A stretch of 64,000 nucleotides of DNA from Opitutia bacterium (GTDB lineage: Bacteria > Verrucomicrobiota > Verrucomicrobiia > Opitutales > Opitutaceae), in NCBI GenBank assembly GCA_947472765.1, contig CANJCM010000013.1:1-64000 (forward strand), read 5' to 3'. The position numbers and the translations under genes were made by a program. This document shows, piece by piece, positions 17,304-26,618 of this stretch. Under the pieces are notes generated by a model. That model was not told the origin of the DNA, made no database searches, and saw only the letters and a list, made by a program, of their open reading frames with translations. Within the stretch, counting starts at the first letter, position 1; every line of letters starts with the position of its first letter.

Positions 17304-19140
17304 GTTCCACCGTGGACAAAACCTTGATCCTGATTGTTGAAGACAGCCTGACCCAGGCGACCCGACTGCAATTCACTCTCGAGGAGCAAGGCTTTGTCGT
17401 GCACCACGCCCGCAACGGCCTGGAAGCGCTTGACGCACTGGCCCAACAGCGGCCGCTCGCCGTGATTAGTGACGTGAACATGCCGTTGATGGACGGCTAC
17501 GAGCTGAGCCGCCGCGTGCGGGCCGATGAGCGCCTGCGCGACGTGCCCATCCTCCTGCTCACCTCACTCTCCGAGCCGGACGATGTGATGCTCGCACTGG
17601 AGTGCGGTGCGGATTATTTTTTCACCAAGCCTTTCAGCGAGACGATTCTGTTCAAGCGGCTGCGCTACATCCAGGACAACCCACAACTCCATCAGAGCAA
17701 CTGTGAGGCGCATCCCATCGAGGTGCACGTGGGCGGACGCCAGCATCAGTTCGCGACCAGCCACTTCCGGATCTTCAACCTGCTCCTTTCCACCTACGAA
17801 TCCGCCGTGGCCCAAAATCAGCGCCTCCAGCAGACGGAAGCGGAGTTGCGCCAGGTCAACGAGGAGCTCGATGCCCGCGTCCGTACCCGAACCAACGAGC
17901 TGGTCCGGGCCAACGAGGCCCTCCAGGCCGAGAACACCGCGCGACGCCAGATGGAGGATCGCCTGCGCGAGCAAGCTGAACTGCTCGACAAGTCAAACGA
18001 GGCCATCATCACCGCCGATCTAGACAAACGGATCCAGTTCTGGAACCGCGGAGCCGAGCGCATGCTGGGCCTGACCGCCGCCCAGATGCGCGGCAGCCCA
18101 CTGGACGAAGTGCTGTCGGGCGTTGGCGGCGCCGTCCCCGGCCACCCCCCGGAACCATTCGCCAGCCCGGCCGACTGGCGCGGCGAACTGCGCAGTAAGC
18201 GGCGGGACGGTTCTGGCCTAAGGCTCGAAACCGGCGTCACCGTGCTGCGCACCAGCGCCGGCACGCCAGTCGGCTGGTTGATCATCTGCACCGACGTCAC
18301 CGAGCAGAAAATCCTGGAGGAAAATTTCCTCCGCGCGCAGCGGCTGGAAGGCATCGGCATGATGGCCGCCGGCATCGCGCACGACCTCAACAACATGCTC
18401 TCGCCCGTCGGACTCGTCGCCGGGATCCTGCGCATGCGGCTCTCTGCCGCCGCCGACATCAAGTTGATCGACACGCTGGAAAAAAGCGTCGGCCGCTGCT
18501 CTGGCCTCGTGCGCCAGATCCTCGGTTTCGCCCAAGGTGTCAGCGGCGAGCTCCGCATCGTGCAGCCCAACCACTTGTTGCGCGAAATGCTGTCATTCGT
18601 CCGACAGACTTTCCCCAAATCCATCACCTTTACGGACAAGGTGTCCGGCAATCTCTGGCCCATTAGCGGCCAGCCCACCCAGATCCACCAGGTCCTGCTC
18701 AACCTTTGTGTAAATGCCCGCGACGCCATGCCGGAGGGCGGCCGGCTGCATTTGGGCGCTGAAAACCGCCTCCTCGACGAGGCCGCGGCCCAGGCCATTT
18801 CCGGCGCGCGTGCCGGAAAATGGGCGGTGCTCGAGGTCGCGGATTCAGGCAGCGGAATCCCCCCGAGATCCTGGCACGCATCTGGGACCCTTTCTTTACC
18901 ACGAAGCCCGCCGGCAAGGGAACGGGGCTGGGCCTCGCCACCGTGCGCGGCATCATGGCAAACCACCACGGCTTCATCACCCTGGAGAGCACCCTCGGCC
19001 GCGGCACCCGCTTCCAAGCGTATTTCCCCGCGGCTGAAAGTGCACTCGCCACGACTTCCGAGCTCCCCGGCACCGAAAGCAACAGGGGTCGGGGCGATGA
19101 GGCGGGAACTCAACCGCAAGAGCCTGCTGCCGGGTCTTGA
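17294..19140 (+). pseudogene. REC-PAS-histidine kinase, frameshifted
   Basis: Last gene of the chemosensory operon, in the place of the diguanylate cyclase WspR. From the ATG at 17294 (or 17300): a receiver with Asp60 (VISDVNMPLMDG), a long coiled coil (about 175-235), a PAS domain (about 235-335), and a HisKA domain with His363 (GIAHDLNNMLSP). The ATPase begins with NLCVNARDAMPEGG and GSGIPP, then breaks: the continuation [20 protein letters not shown] lies one frame over. A single missing base in the six-C run at 18859-18864 explains it. With the frame restored the protein ends at 19140; uncorrected, it runs out of frame to 19291 and lacks the G-box. Either a real inactivating mutation or a sequencing error. 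Confidence 0.85.
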
Positions 19141-19161
19141 CCAAGGTGCGTTCGAGAATCC

Positions 19162-19503
19162 TTACCCGCCGTTCGAACCCGGCACCAACCTCCGTGTTTT
19201 TGGAGACACGCTGCCCTTCATCCGACGCTCTCCTTCGTCGAACAGCGCCCCAGGAGTTTTAAATTCAGTCCCGAGGTCCGGCCCACGCTGACGGTCCTTC
19301 TGGACATTCGCCATGCGTCTGGCGTGCTTGATTTTCGCATGCTCGAACACCGAGGTTTCCAGAGACCGGAAGGTCGGCGTCCCGTTTACGCTGAACCGGA
19401 AGTAGAAGGTTCCCCGCTTTGTTGCGGGCAGTCCCTCGGGTCGGCGTTCGTAGAGGCACTGAACGGAAGTCTTTTTCCACTCCGATTTTTTTGGCGTCTC
19501 CAT
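19162..19503 (-). pseudogene. Tyrosine-recombinase (integrase) N-terminal remnant
   Basis: About 113 residues on the minus strand starting METPKKSEWKKTSVQCLYER. The segments RGTFYFRFSVNGTPTFRSLE, EHAKIKHARRMANVQKDRQ and GALFDEGERRMKGSVSPKTR match the arm-binding and start of the core-binding region of phage-type integrases. The catalytic domain (Arg, His-x-x-Arg, Tyr) is absent; the frame stops in GSNGG. It lies tail-to-tail with the broken kinase gene and directly upstream of mutS, so it is a scar of an integrated element. Its 5' end shares the spacer that must hold the mutS promoter. Confidence 0.65.
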
Positions 19504-19553
19504 GGTAAAGGAGAGGTTCTGTATCCGTGTATCGGAGGCACGGATCACACGCC

Positions 19554-22097
19554 ATGACCCCGATGATGCAGCAGTACTTCGAGGTGAAGCGCGGGCTTCC
19601 GAAGGACACGCTGCTGCTCTTCCGCCTCGGGGACTTCTTCGAGCTCTTCTTCGACGACGCCGTCATGGCGTCGCGCCTGCTCGGCCTCACCCTGACCAAG
19701 CGCCAGGACCACCCGATGGCCGGACTGCCGGCGCACGCCTGCGACAACTACGTCTCCAAGCTGCTCGCCGCCGGCAAGAAGGTCGCCATCTGCGACCAGG
19801 CCGAACCCGCCAAGGCCGGCAAACTCGTCCGCCGCCAGCTCACGCGCATCCTTTCGCCCGGCACCACCCTCGCCGCCAACCAGCTCGACGCCGCGCGCAA
19901 CCACTACCTCGCGGCGATGGCCTTCGACGCCCGCGGGCTTCACGCGGCGTGGCTCGATCTCTCCACGGGCGAGTTCAGGGTCGCGAGCGATCCGCAGGTC
20001 GCGAATCTGCTGCCCGTGCTCACCGCCCTCGACCCGGCAGAGCTGCTCCTCATCGAGGGCGAACGCGAACGCTGGGCTGCCACGCCGCACGATCAGGCCG
20101 AGGCGCACGCGCTCCACGCCTTCTGCGCGCCGCGTCTTGTCTCCGAGCTGGCGGGATACCACTTCGACACGTCGACCGGCGCACGCACCGTCGTCGACAC
20201 GCTCGGCGTGCTGAACCTCGAGGGCTTCGGCCTCGCCGCCGACCACCCGGGCCTCGGACCGGCCGGCGCTCTCGTCTATTACGCCACCGAGAATCTCTGC
20301 GCGAAGCCGGAGAATCTTCGTTCGCTCCAGGAATATCGCAGCACCCGGACGCTGCTGCTCGACCCGGCCACGCTGCGCAATCTCGAGATTTTCTCCTCCA
20401 GCCGCGGCGAGCGCTCGGGCTCGCTGCTCCACGCCATCAATCGCACCGCGACTTCCGCCGGCGCCCGGCTGCTGGAACGCTGGCTCGCATCACCGACGCT
20501 CGAGCTCGACGAGATTCGACGCCGCCAGTCGCTCGTCGGCGAACTGGTCACGCAGCCAATGCGCCTCGCCGAGCTGCACGAGCAACTCACGCTCGTCCGC
20601 GACATTCCGCGCATTCTCGGCCGCCTCCAGAACCGGCTCCGCAATCCGCGCGAACTCGGCGGCGTCCGCGACACCCTGGCCCAGATTCCGGCGGTTCACG
20701 CGACGCTCGCGGCGTTCGGCGCCGGGGCTCAGCTCGCGCAGGAGCAGAACCGGCTGCATGAATTGCCCGCGTTGCGCACGCTCCTCACCGCGGCGCTCGC
20801 GGACGAGTTGCCCAACGATCTGGCGGACGGAAATTACATTCGTCACGGCTACGACGCCGAACTCGACCGCCTCCAGGCACTCACCTCCGGCAACAAGACC
20901 TGGCTGTCGGAACTCGAGCGCGCCGAGCAGGAGCGCACCGGCATCCGCAGTCTAAAGGTCAGGTTCACGAATAATTTCGGGTACTACATCGAGATCACCA
21001 AGGCCAACCTCCACCTCGTCCCCGCCGATTACATCCGGCGGCAAACGACGGTCGGCGGCGAGCGGTACGTGACCGAGGCGCTGAAGCTGAAGGAAAAGGA
21101 GATCTTCCACGCCGAGGAGAACGCCCTCGCCCGCGAGCTGGAGATTTTCCAGCAACTCGTTGCCGCCGTCCTCGACGAGTCCGTCGCCCTCGCACAAACG
21201 GCCGAGACCCTCGCGGAGCTCGATGTGCTGGCCGGCTGGGCGCTGCTGGCGCGCGAATGCAATTACTGTCGGCCGGAACTCGACGAGAGCGCCGTGCTCG
21301 AAATCACCGACGGACGCCATCCGGTGGTGGAACAGATGCTGGCATCCGGCGACAGTCTGGCGCCGCGCGGGGCGAGTGCGGGCTTCGTGCCCAACGACAC
21401 GATCCTCGCCTGTGACGACGCCCAACTCGCGTTGATCACCGGCCCCAACATGGCCGGTAAATCAACCTACATCCGGCAGGTCGCGCTCATCACGCTGCTC
21501 GCTCAGGTCGGCTGCTGGGTCCCGGCCAAGGCCTGCCGCATCGGCCTCGTCGACCGGATCTTCTCCCGCGTCGGAGCCAGCGACGATCTCGCCCGCGGCA
21601 ACTCGACCTTCATGGTCGAGATGAACGAAACCGCGAACATCCTGAACAACGCCACGGATCGTTCGCTCATCATACTCGATGAAATCGGCCGCGGCACCTC
21701 GACCTACGACGGCCTCGCGATCGCCTGGGCCGTCGTCGAGCACCTGCACCGCGGGCCGGAACGCGGGCCCCGCACGCTGTTCGCGACCCATTACCAGGAG
21801 CTCACGCAGCTCGAGAAGCACCTGCCGCGCCTCCGCAACTTCTCCGTCGCCGTGAAGGAGTGGAACGACGAGATCGTCTTCGTTCGTCGGGTGATTCCCG
21901 GTGCCGCCGACCGCAGCTACGGCATCCAGGTCGCGCGACTCGCGGGTCTGCCACTCAGCGTCATCGATCGCGCCAAGACCATCCTCGCGAAGCTCGAAAG
22001 CGACGACACCACGGTCTCCCTCCCCGCGCCCCAGGCCCGGCCAAAGAAAAAGATCACGGTCGCCCCGCCCGACGATTCGCAACTGAGCTTACTCTGA
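19554..22097 (+). CDS. mutS: DNA mismatch repair protein MutS
   Basis: An 847-residue MutS that recognises mispairs and short loops and recruits MutL. The ATG at 19554 is chosen because MTPMMQQYFEVKR is the family N-terminus. Domain I carries GDFFELF at about residues 26-32, the mismatch-wedge motif (usually GDFYELF; Phe and Glu kept). Connector, core and clamp follow, then the ATPase with Walker A GPNMAGKS at 630-637, Walker B ending in Asp709 (LIILDEIGRGTSTYDG), and FATHYQEL. The C-terminal helix-turn-helix region ends in DDSQLSLL. The last 95 bases have a decayed second copy at about 24645-24734, beyond the next gene. Confidence 0.97.
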   Translation: MTPMMQQYFEVKRGLPKDTLLLFRLGDFFELFFDDAVMASRLLGLTLTKRQDHPMAGLPAHACDNYVSKLLAAGKKVAICDQAEPAKAGKLVRRQLTRILSPGTTLAANQLDAARNHYLAAMAFDARGLHAAWLDLSTGEFRVASDPQVANLLPVLTALDPAELLLIEGERERWAATPHDQAEAHALHAFCAPRLVSELAGYHFDTSTGARTVVDTLGVLNLEGFGLAADHPGLGPAGALVYYATENLCAKPENLRSLQEYRSTRTLLLDPATLRNLEIFSSSRGERSGSLLHAINRTATSAGARLLERWLASPTLELDEIRRRQSLVGELVTQPMRLAELHEQLTLVRDIPRILGRLQNRLRNPRELGGVRDTLAQIPAVHATLAAFGAGAQLAQEQNRLHELPALRTLLTAALADELPNDLADGNYIRHGYDAELDRLQALTSGNKTWLSELERAEQERTGIRSLKVRFTNNFGYYIEITKANLHLVPADYIRRQTTVGGERYVTEALKLKEKEIFHAEENALARELEIFQQLVAAVLDESVALAQTAETLAELDVLAGWALLARECNYCRPELDESAVLEITDGRHPVVEQMLASGDSLAPRGASAGFVPNDTILACDDAQLALITGPNMAGKSTYIRQVALITLLAQVGCWVPAKACRIGLVDRIFSRVGASDDLARGNSTFMVEMNETANILNNATDRSLIILDEIGRGTSTYDGLAIAWAVVEHLHRGPERGPRTLFATHYQELTQLEKHLPRLRNFSVAVKEWNDEIVFVRRVIPGAADRSYGIQVARLAGLPLSVIDRAKTILAKLESDDTTVSLPAPQARPKKKITVAPPDDSQLSLL

Positions 22098-22161
22098 ACC
22101 TTTCGCTGGAACGCCGACCAACGGTTCACTGCCCCATTGGAGCCAGAACGATGCCGTGGCA

Positions 22162-22400
22162 TGTAGGGCCGGCGCTCGCCGCCGGGCCTTTTCTCGAATG
22201 AAGGACGAGGCCTGCCGACGAGCGGCAGCCCTACATCAAACGGTGAACGTTCCGTCGAACGTAAGTAGATCGAGGACGGTGGGGACACCGTCCCTCCATG
22301 GATTGCTCTTTTGCAGGAAGGAAAACGGAACGAATCGCCGGCCATGGAGCGCGGGGGTCTTCACCCGCGGGTTACGTTCTCCTGCATGCTTTCGGCTCAA
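22162..22400 (+). repeat. Composite hairpin module, copy 2 (REPIN-like)
   Basis: Paralogous to 5243-5490 in the same order: inverted 27-base doublet (22162-22188 and about 22209-22235), hairpin at 22273-22301 (GGACGGTG/CACCGTCC), then a third hairpin at 22342-22372 ending in CACCCGCGG. The distal edge runs into the stop codon of the PQQ dehydrogenase at 22397. The other DNA between mutS and that gene holds nothing else I recognise. Confidence 0.8.
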
Positions 22401-24538
22401 GGCAGGGCGAACGCCACATAACTGTCCGCCTTCCTTGTGCCGAGCTTCGTACCACCCGCGGCGACCACGATATACTGTTTCCCTCCCACCGCATAGAGGC
22501 TCGGCGTCGCGAAGCCCGGCGCCGGCAGTTCCGCCCGCCACACTTCTTCTCCCGTTCGCACGTCGAAAGCACGGAGGAGCGCGTCCTTCGTCGCAGCGAT
22601 AAACACCAGTTCCCCCGCGGTCACCACCGGCCCGCCGTAGTTCTCGGTTCCCGTCGCCGGGATGCCTTTCGCCATCAGCTCGGCGTACTCGCCCAACGGC
22701 ACCTGCCAGCGGTGCTCACCCGTATTGAGATCGATCGCCGTCAGCGTACCCCACGGCGGTGAGATCGCGGGATAGCCTTGCGTGTCGATCCAGCGCCGGT
22801 AGCCGTCCAGCGCGAACGGCGCGCGCGGTCCCGTCTCGGCGGGGTTGGTGCTTCCCACGACCTCGCCCGACGGCGCCTCGACCTTTTCGGTCCCGAACAG
22901 AAATTCCAGTAACGCCTCCTTTTCCACCGCCGGCATGCCGGGGAAGCCGGGCATCATTCCCTTCCCCGTCGTGACCTGCAGCGATACCTCCGCCCGCGTC
23001 TTCCTCGCCGCCACGTCGGTGAGCGGCGGCAGATTCGCGCCCGGGTTGCCCTGCCGCTCCGCCCCGTGACATGCCCCGCACATCAATGCATACACGCGCT
23101 GGCCCGGTGTCATCCGGCTGAGCTCGTCCGCACGCGGCGTCGGTTTCAGCCGCGCCATCCACGCCATCTCGTTTGCGTTCACGTAAAGGACGCCGGCCGG
23201 ATCCGCGGCCGTGCCGCCCCACTCCGCGCCGCCGTCAAAACCGGGAAACAGCACGGTCTCGTCCGGCCCGAAAGGCTGGAACGTTCCCTTGCGCGCGGCA
23301 CGAAACCGCTCGCGCAGCGCTGCGCGGTCGGCCGACACCGTGCCAATGTCTTCCTCCTTCAATTCCTGCCGCGTAAATGGCGCCGGCTGCAATGGCACCG
23401 GCTGCGTAGGCCACGCCTCTTCACCGACGAGCGGCGAACGCGGTGCCGGCCGCTCCTCGATCGGAAAGACCGGTTTGCCCGACTCGCGCTCGAAGACGAA
23501 GACATGGCCCGACTTCGTCGTCTGCGCCACCACGTCGATTGTCCGGCCGTCGCGTCGCACCGTCGTCAGGACCGGCGGCGACGGCAGGTCGCGATCCCAG
23601 AGGTCGTGGTGCACGAATTGAAAATGCCAGCGCCGCTTCCCGGTCGCCGCGTCGAGTGCGATGAGGCAGTTGGCGAACAGGTTCGCGCCCTGCCGCGCCC
23701 CACCCCAGAAGTCCGGCCCCGCCGAACCCGTCGGCACGAACACGAGTCCGCGCGTCCCGTCCACCGCCATGCCCGCCCAGCAGTTCGCGCCTCCCACCTC
23801 TAAATTGCGGTGAGCCTCGGCCGGCCAGGTGTCGTGCCCGAACTCGCCAGGACCCGGAATCGTGCGAAACACCCACGCCAGTTTGCCCGTGCGCACCTCG
23901 AAGGCCTGCACGAATCCCAGCGCCGCGTCCGCCGACTCCGAGAGACGCAGGGGCATGATGATGAGGTCGCGATAGAGCGCCCCCGGCGTGGTCGAGATCA
24001 CGAACTTGTTTGCCGCCCCCGGCCCGAGCCCCGTCTTCAGGCTGACCCGTCCGCCGTCGCCAAACGTCTCCACCAGCCGCCCGCTGGCGGGGTCCAAAGC
24101 GAGGAGCCAGGCGCCGGCCGTGACCAGCAGGCGCCGCTCATTGTCCTGCTCCCAATAGGTCAGGCCGCGCACGATCCGCAGGGTGTTGGGGCGCCCCGCG
24201 TCGCCCGAACGATCCGGCTCGAACTTCCAGTGTTCCCGGCCCGTGGCCGCATCGAGCGCGAACACGTTGCCGGCGGCGGTCACGCCGTAGAGCACGCCGC
24301 GGACGACGAGCGGGTTGCACTGCACCTCACCCGGCTCGCCGGTACGATACTCCCACGCGCGCTCAAGCTTCGCGACGTTGCTGCGGTCGATCTGCGCGAG
24401 TGACGAGTAGTGCGTGCGGCCGCTGTCGCCGAGGTATTCGCGCCAGTCGGTGTCAGGCAATGCAGCTCCGTGCGCGACGCGCGCGCCCGCAACGCTCGCG
24501 GTCCACAGGAGAAATTGGGTTAGTTTTCGAGCGGTCAC
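22397..24538 (-). CDS. PQQ-dependent dehydrogenase with inserted cytochrome c domain
   Basis: A 713-residue secreted quinoprotein of the glucose-dehydrogenase type, oxidising an alcohol or sugar with PQQ and passing electrons to its own haem. A signal peptide (about residues 1-25) precedes a beta-propeller: DWREYLGDSGRTHYSSL, then repeated tryptophan-docking strands such as GVLYGVTAAGNVFALDAATG and LIALDAATGKRRWHFQ. A cytochrome c domain is inserted before the last blades, with C487-G-A-C490-H491 (LMCGACHGAER). The propeller resumes with GGPVVTAGELVFIAATKD. The substrate is unknown. It is monocistronic, opposed to mutS, and bracketed by mutS and its decayed 3' copy. Confidence 0.92.
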   Translation of the reverse strand: MTARKLTQFLLWTASVAGARVAHGAALPDTDWREYLGDSGRTHYSSLAQIDRSNVAKLERAWEYRTGEPGEVQCNPLVVRGVLYGVTAAGNVFALDAATGREHWKFEPDRSGDAGRPNTLRIVRGLTYWEQDNERRLLVTAGAWLLALDPASGRLVETFGDGGRVSLKTGLGPGAANKFVISTTPGALYRDLIIMPLRLSESADAALGFVQAFEVRTGKLAWVFRTIPGPGEFGHDTWPAEAHRNLEVGGANCWAGMAVDGTRGLVFVPTGSAGPDFWGGARQGANLFANCLIALDAATGKRRWHFQFVHHDLWDRDLPSPPVLTTVRRDGRTIDVVAQTTKSGHVFVFERESGKPVFPIEERPAPRSPLVGEEAWPTQPVPLQPAPFTRQELKEEDIGTVSADRAALRERFRAARKGTFQPFGPDETVLFPGFDGGAEWGGTAADPAGVLYVNANEMAWMARLKPTPRADELSRMTPGQRVYALMCGACHGAERQGNPGANLPPLTDVAARKTRAEVSLQVTTGKGMMPGFPGMPAVEKEALLEFLFGTEKVEAPSGEVVGSTNPAETGPRAPFALDGYRRWIDTQGYPAISPPWGTLTAIDLNTGEHRWQVPLGEYAELMAKGIPATGTENYGGPVVTAGELVFIAATKDALLRAFDVRTGEEVWRAELPAPGFATPSLYAVGGKQYIVVAAGGTKLGTRKADSYVAFALP

Positions 24539-24644
24539 GTTTCGGAATCCTCACGACTCTCCCGGAGGCGGCAAGCGCCGCGTCACTCGAAATACCTCCA
24601 CGACCGGCGCGCCCGCGATCCCGGTCGCGCACTACGTCCGGACG

Positions 24645-24734
24645 TACGACGCCACCATCTCCCTCCCCGCCCACCGGCCCGGCCGAAGAAAAAATCGCGG
24701 TCGCATCCGCGGACGATTCTTAGCTGAATCTACT
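24645..24734 (+). pseudogene. Decayed duplicate of the mutS 3' end
   Basis: This stretch aligns with the last 95 bases of mutS (22001-22095): shared blocks include TCTCCCTCCCCGC, GGCCCGGCC, AAGAAAAA, ATC-CGGTCGC and GACGATTC in the same order and spacing, apart from short gaps. The frame is broken. The remainder of 24539-24796 shows no gene; it must carry the divergent promoters of the PQQ dehydrogenase and the sulfatase. Confidence 0.7.
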
Positions 24735-24796
24735 CCAGCCCCCGCAGGCACCTGCGCCCCGCGGCAGTCTCGTTCCCCTTCGAGCCTCCTCTCCCT

Positions 24797-26593
24797 ATGA
24801 AGTTGTTCTCATCCCTGATCGGCCTGGTCCTCGCCTTTTTCGCTGCCGTCCCACTCAGGGCCGCGTCCGCGTCGCGTCCCAACGTCGTCATCCTCCTCGC
24901 CGACGACGCCGGCTGGGGTGACTACAGCGCCTCGGGCAACCTTCAGGTCCGCACGCCCAACATCGACTCGATCGGCCGCGCGGGCGCTTCGCTCGATCGC
25001 TTTTTCGTCTGCCCAGTCTGCTCGCCGACCCGCGCCGAATTCCTGACGGGGCGCTACTATCCACGCACCGGGGTCCGCGGTGTCTCGAGTGGCACGGAAC
25101 GTTTCAGCCCCAGCGAGCGAACGCTGGCCCATGCTTTCAAGGACGCCGGCTATGCCACGGGCGTCTTCGGAAAATGGCACAGTGGCGGGCAGTGGCCCTA
25201 CCATCCCAATGCGCGCGGGTTCGACGAGTTCTTCGGCTACTGCTCCGGCCACTGGGGCGAATACTTCGACCCACCTCTCGAACACAACGGCCAGCCGATC
25301 CGTGGCCAGGGTTACATCGTCGACTATCTCACCGACCGCGCGCTCGAGTTCATCGATAAAAATCAGGCGCAGCCGTTTCTCTGCTACGTGCCGTTCACGA
25401 CCCCGCATTCGCCGTGGGCCGTGCCGGCAGCCGAATGGGATCGGTTCAAGACGAAGTCGTTCACGCAGACTGCGACTGATCCCGCGAAGGAAGTTCCCGA
25501 CCAGACCCGCGCCGCACTCGCCATGATGGAAAATCAGGACGCGAACGTCGGACGAATCCTGAAGCGTCTCGATGAGCTGAAGCTCTCGGATAACACGATC
25601 GTCGTCTACTTCACCGACAACGGTCCCAACACCGCCCGCTGGAATGGCGGCATGAAGGGAATCAAGGGCAGCACCGACGAGGGTGGCATCCGCTCCCCCC
25701 TCTTCCTGCGCTGGCCCGCCAAGGTTACCGCCGGGCGTACCGTGAAAGAAATCAGCGGGGCGATGGATCTGCTCCCGACGTTGACGACGCTCGCCGGCAT
25801 CCCGCTCCCGGGCGACGAACCGCTGGATGGCATCGACCTCTCAACGCGCATCCTCGGTGCCCAGACGACCGCGCCCTACCGGATGATTTTCTCGACCTGG
25901 AACGGGGGCTTCAGCGTCCGGACCCCAACGCATCGACTCGGCTCCGATGGCGAACTTTACGACATGCTGGCCGACCCCGGTCAGACCAAATCCATCACCG
26001 CGCAGGATCCGAAACTCGCGGCCCGGCTCTCGGCCGCGCTAGCGGCGTGGAAGACGGAAATGTACGGCGCCACGCCCCCGGTTCGTTCGACCACCGATTG
26101 GGGTGACGTCGATCCGCGTCCGCTGACGGTCGGTTACCGCGAGTTTCCCCGGGCGTTCCTGCCCGCGAGCGAAGCCACGCCGCACGGCACCGTGCGCCGC
26201 AGCACCGCCTCGCCCAACTCGTCCTACTTCGTGAACTGGACCAGCCCGGCCGACACGATGGTCTGGGACATCGAAGTTCATACCTCGGGCAAGTATCTCG
26301 TCGAAATCCTGTATACCTGTCCGCTGGCGGACGCGGGCTCGACGATTGAGCTCAGCCACGGCCAATCCCGCCTCACTGGCCAGGTCGCCCCGGGCTGGGA
26401 TCCGCCTCTCTACACGAATCAGGACACGCTGCCTCGCGCGCCCACCCAGTCCAAGATGAAGGAGTTTCACACCCTCAGCCTCGGCACGCTGCCACTCGAG
26501 GCCGGCGCCGGCCCGCTCACCCTCCGGGCCCTGAAGATCCCGGGCCGCCAGGTGATGGATGTGCGCGGCCTCGCGCTCACACTGGCACCGTAA
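24797..26593 (+). CDS. Secreted arylsulfatase-family enzyme
   Basis: A 598-residue sulfatase predicted to hydrolyse sulfate esters, probably from polysaccharides, outside the cytoplasm. A signal peptide covers about residues 1-23. The metal site begins with NVVILLADDAGWGDY, and the formylglycine motif is C75-S-P-T-R followed by AEFLTGR, fitting the C-x-P-x-R maturation signal, so an FGE-type enzyme is needed. Further active-site segments are GVFGKWHSGG, FTTPHSPW and VVYFTDNGPN. The C-terminal 130 residues form an extra beta domain beginning near DVDPRPLTVGYREFP, possibly carbohydrate-binding. Sulfatases are abundant in Verrucomicrobia. The gene is single and not flanked by polysaccharide lyases. 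Confidence 0.93.
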   Translation: MKLFSSLIGLVLAFFAAVPLRAASASRPNVVILLADDAGWGDYSASGNLQVRTPNIDSIGRAGASLDRFFVCPVCSPTRAEFLTGRYYPRTGVRGVSSGTERFSPSERTLAHAFKDAGYATGVFGKWHSGGQWPYHPNARGFDEFFGYCSGHWGEYFDPPLEHNGQPIRGQGYIVDYLTDRALEFIDKNQAQPFLCYVPFTTPHSPWAVPAAEWDRFKTKSFTQTATDPAKEVPDQTRAALAMMENQDANVGRILKRLDELKLSDNTIVVYFTDNGPNTARWNGGMKGIKGSTDEGGIRSPLFLRWPAKVTAGRTVKEISGAMDLLPTLTTLAGIPLPGDEPLDGIDLSTRILGAQTTAPYRMIFSTWNGGFSVRTPTHRLGSDGELYDMLADPGQTKSITAQDPKLAARLSAALAAWKTEMYGATPPVRSTTDWGDVDPRPLTVGYREFPRAFLPASEATPHGTVRRSTASPNSSYFVNWTSPADTMVWDIEVHTSGKYLVEILYTCPLADAGSTIELSHGQSRLTGQVAPGWDPPLYTNQDTLPRAPTQSKMKEFHTLSLGTLPLEAGAGPLTLRALKIPGRQVMDVRGLALTLAP

Positions 26594-26618
26594 GGAAAAG
26601 ATCGGGGCCGGCCGCGCG

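Noticed and set aside
19141-19180. Possible tRNA 3' end or att site with GTTCGAA near the integrase remnant
   Set aside because: The T-stem does not pair over five bases and no tRNA body is found on either strand.
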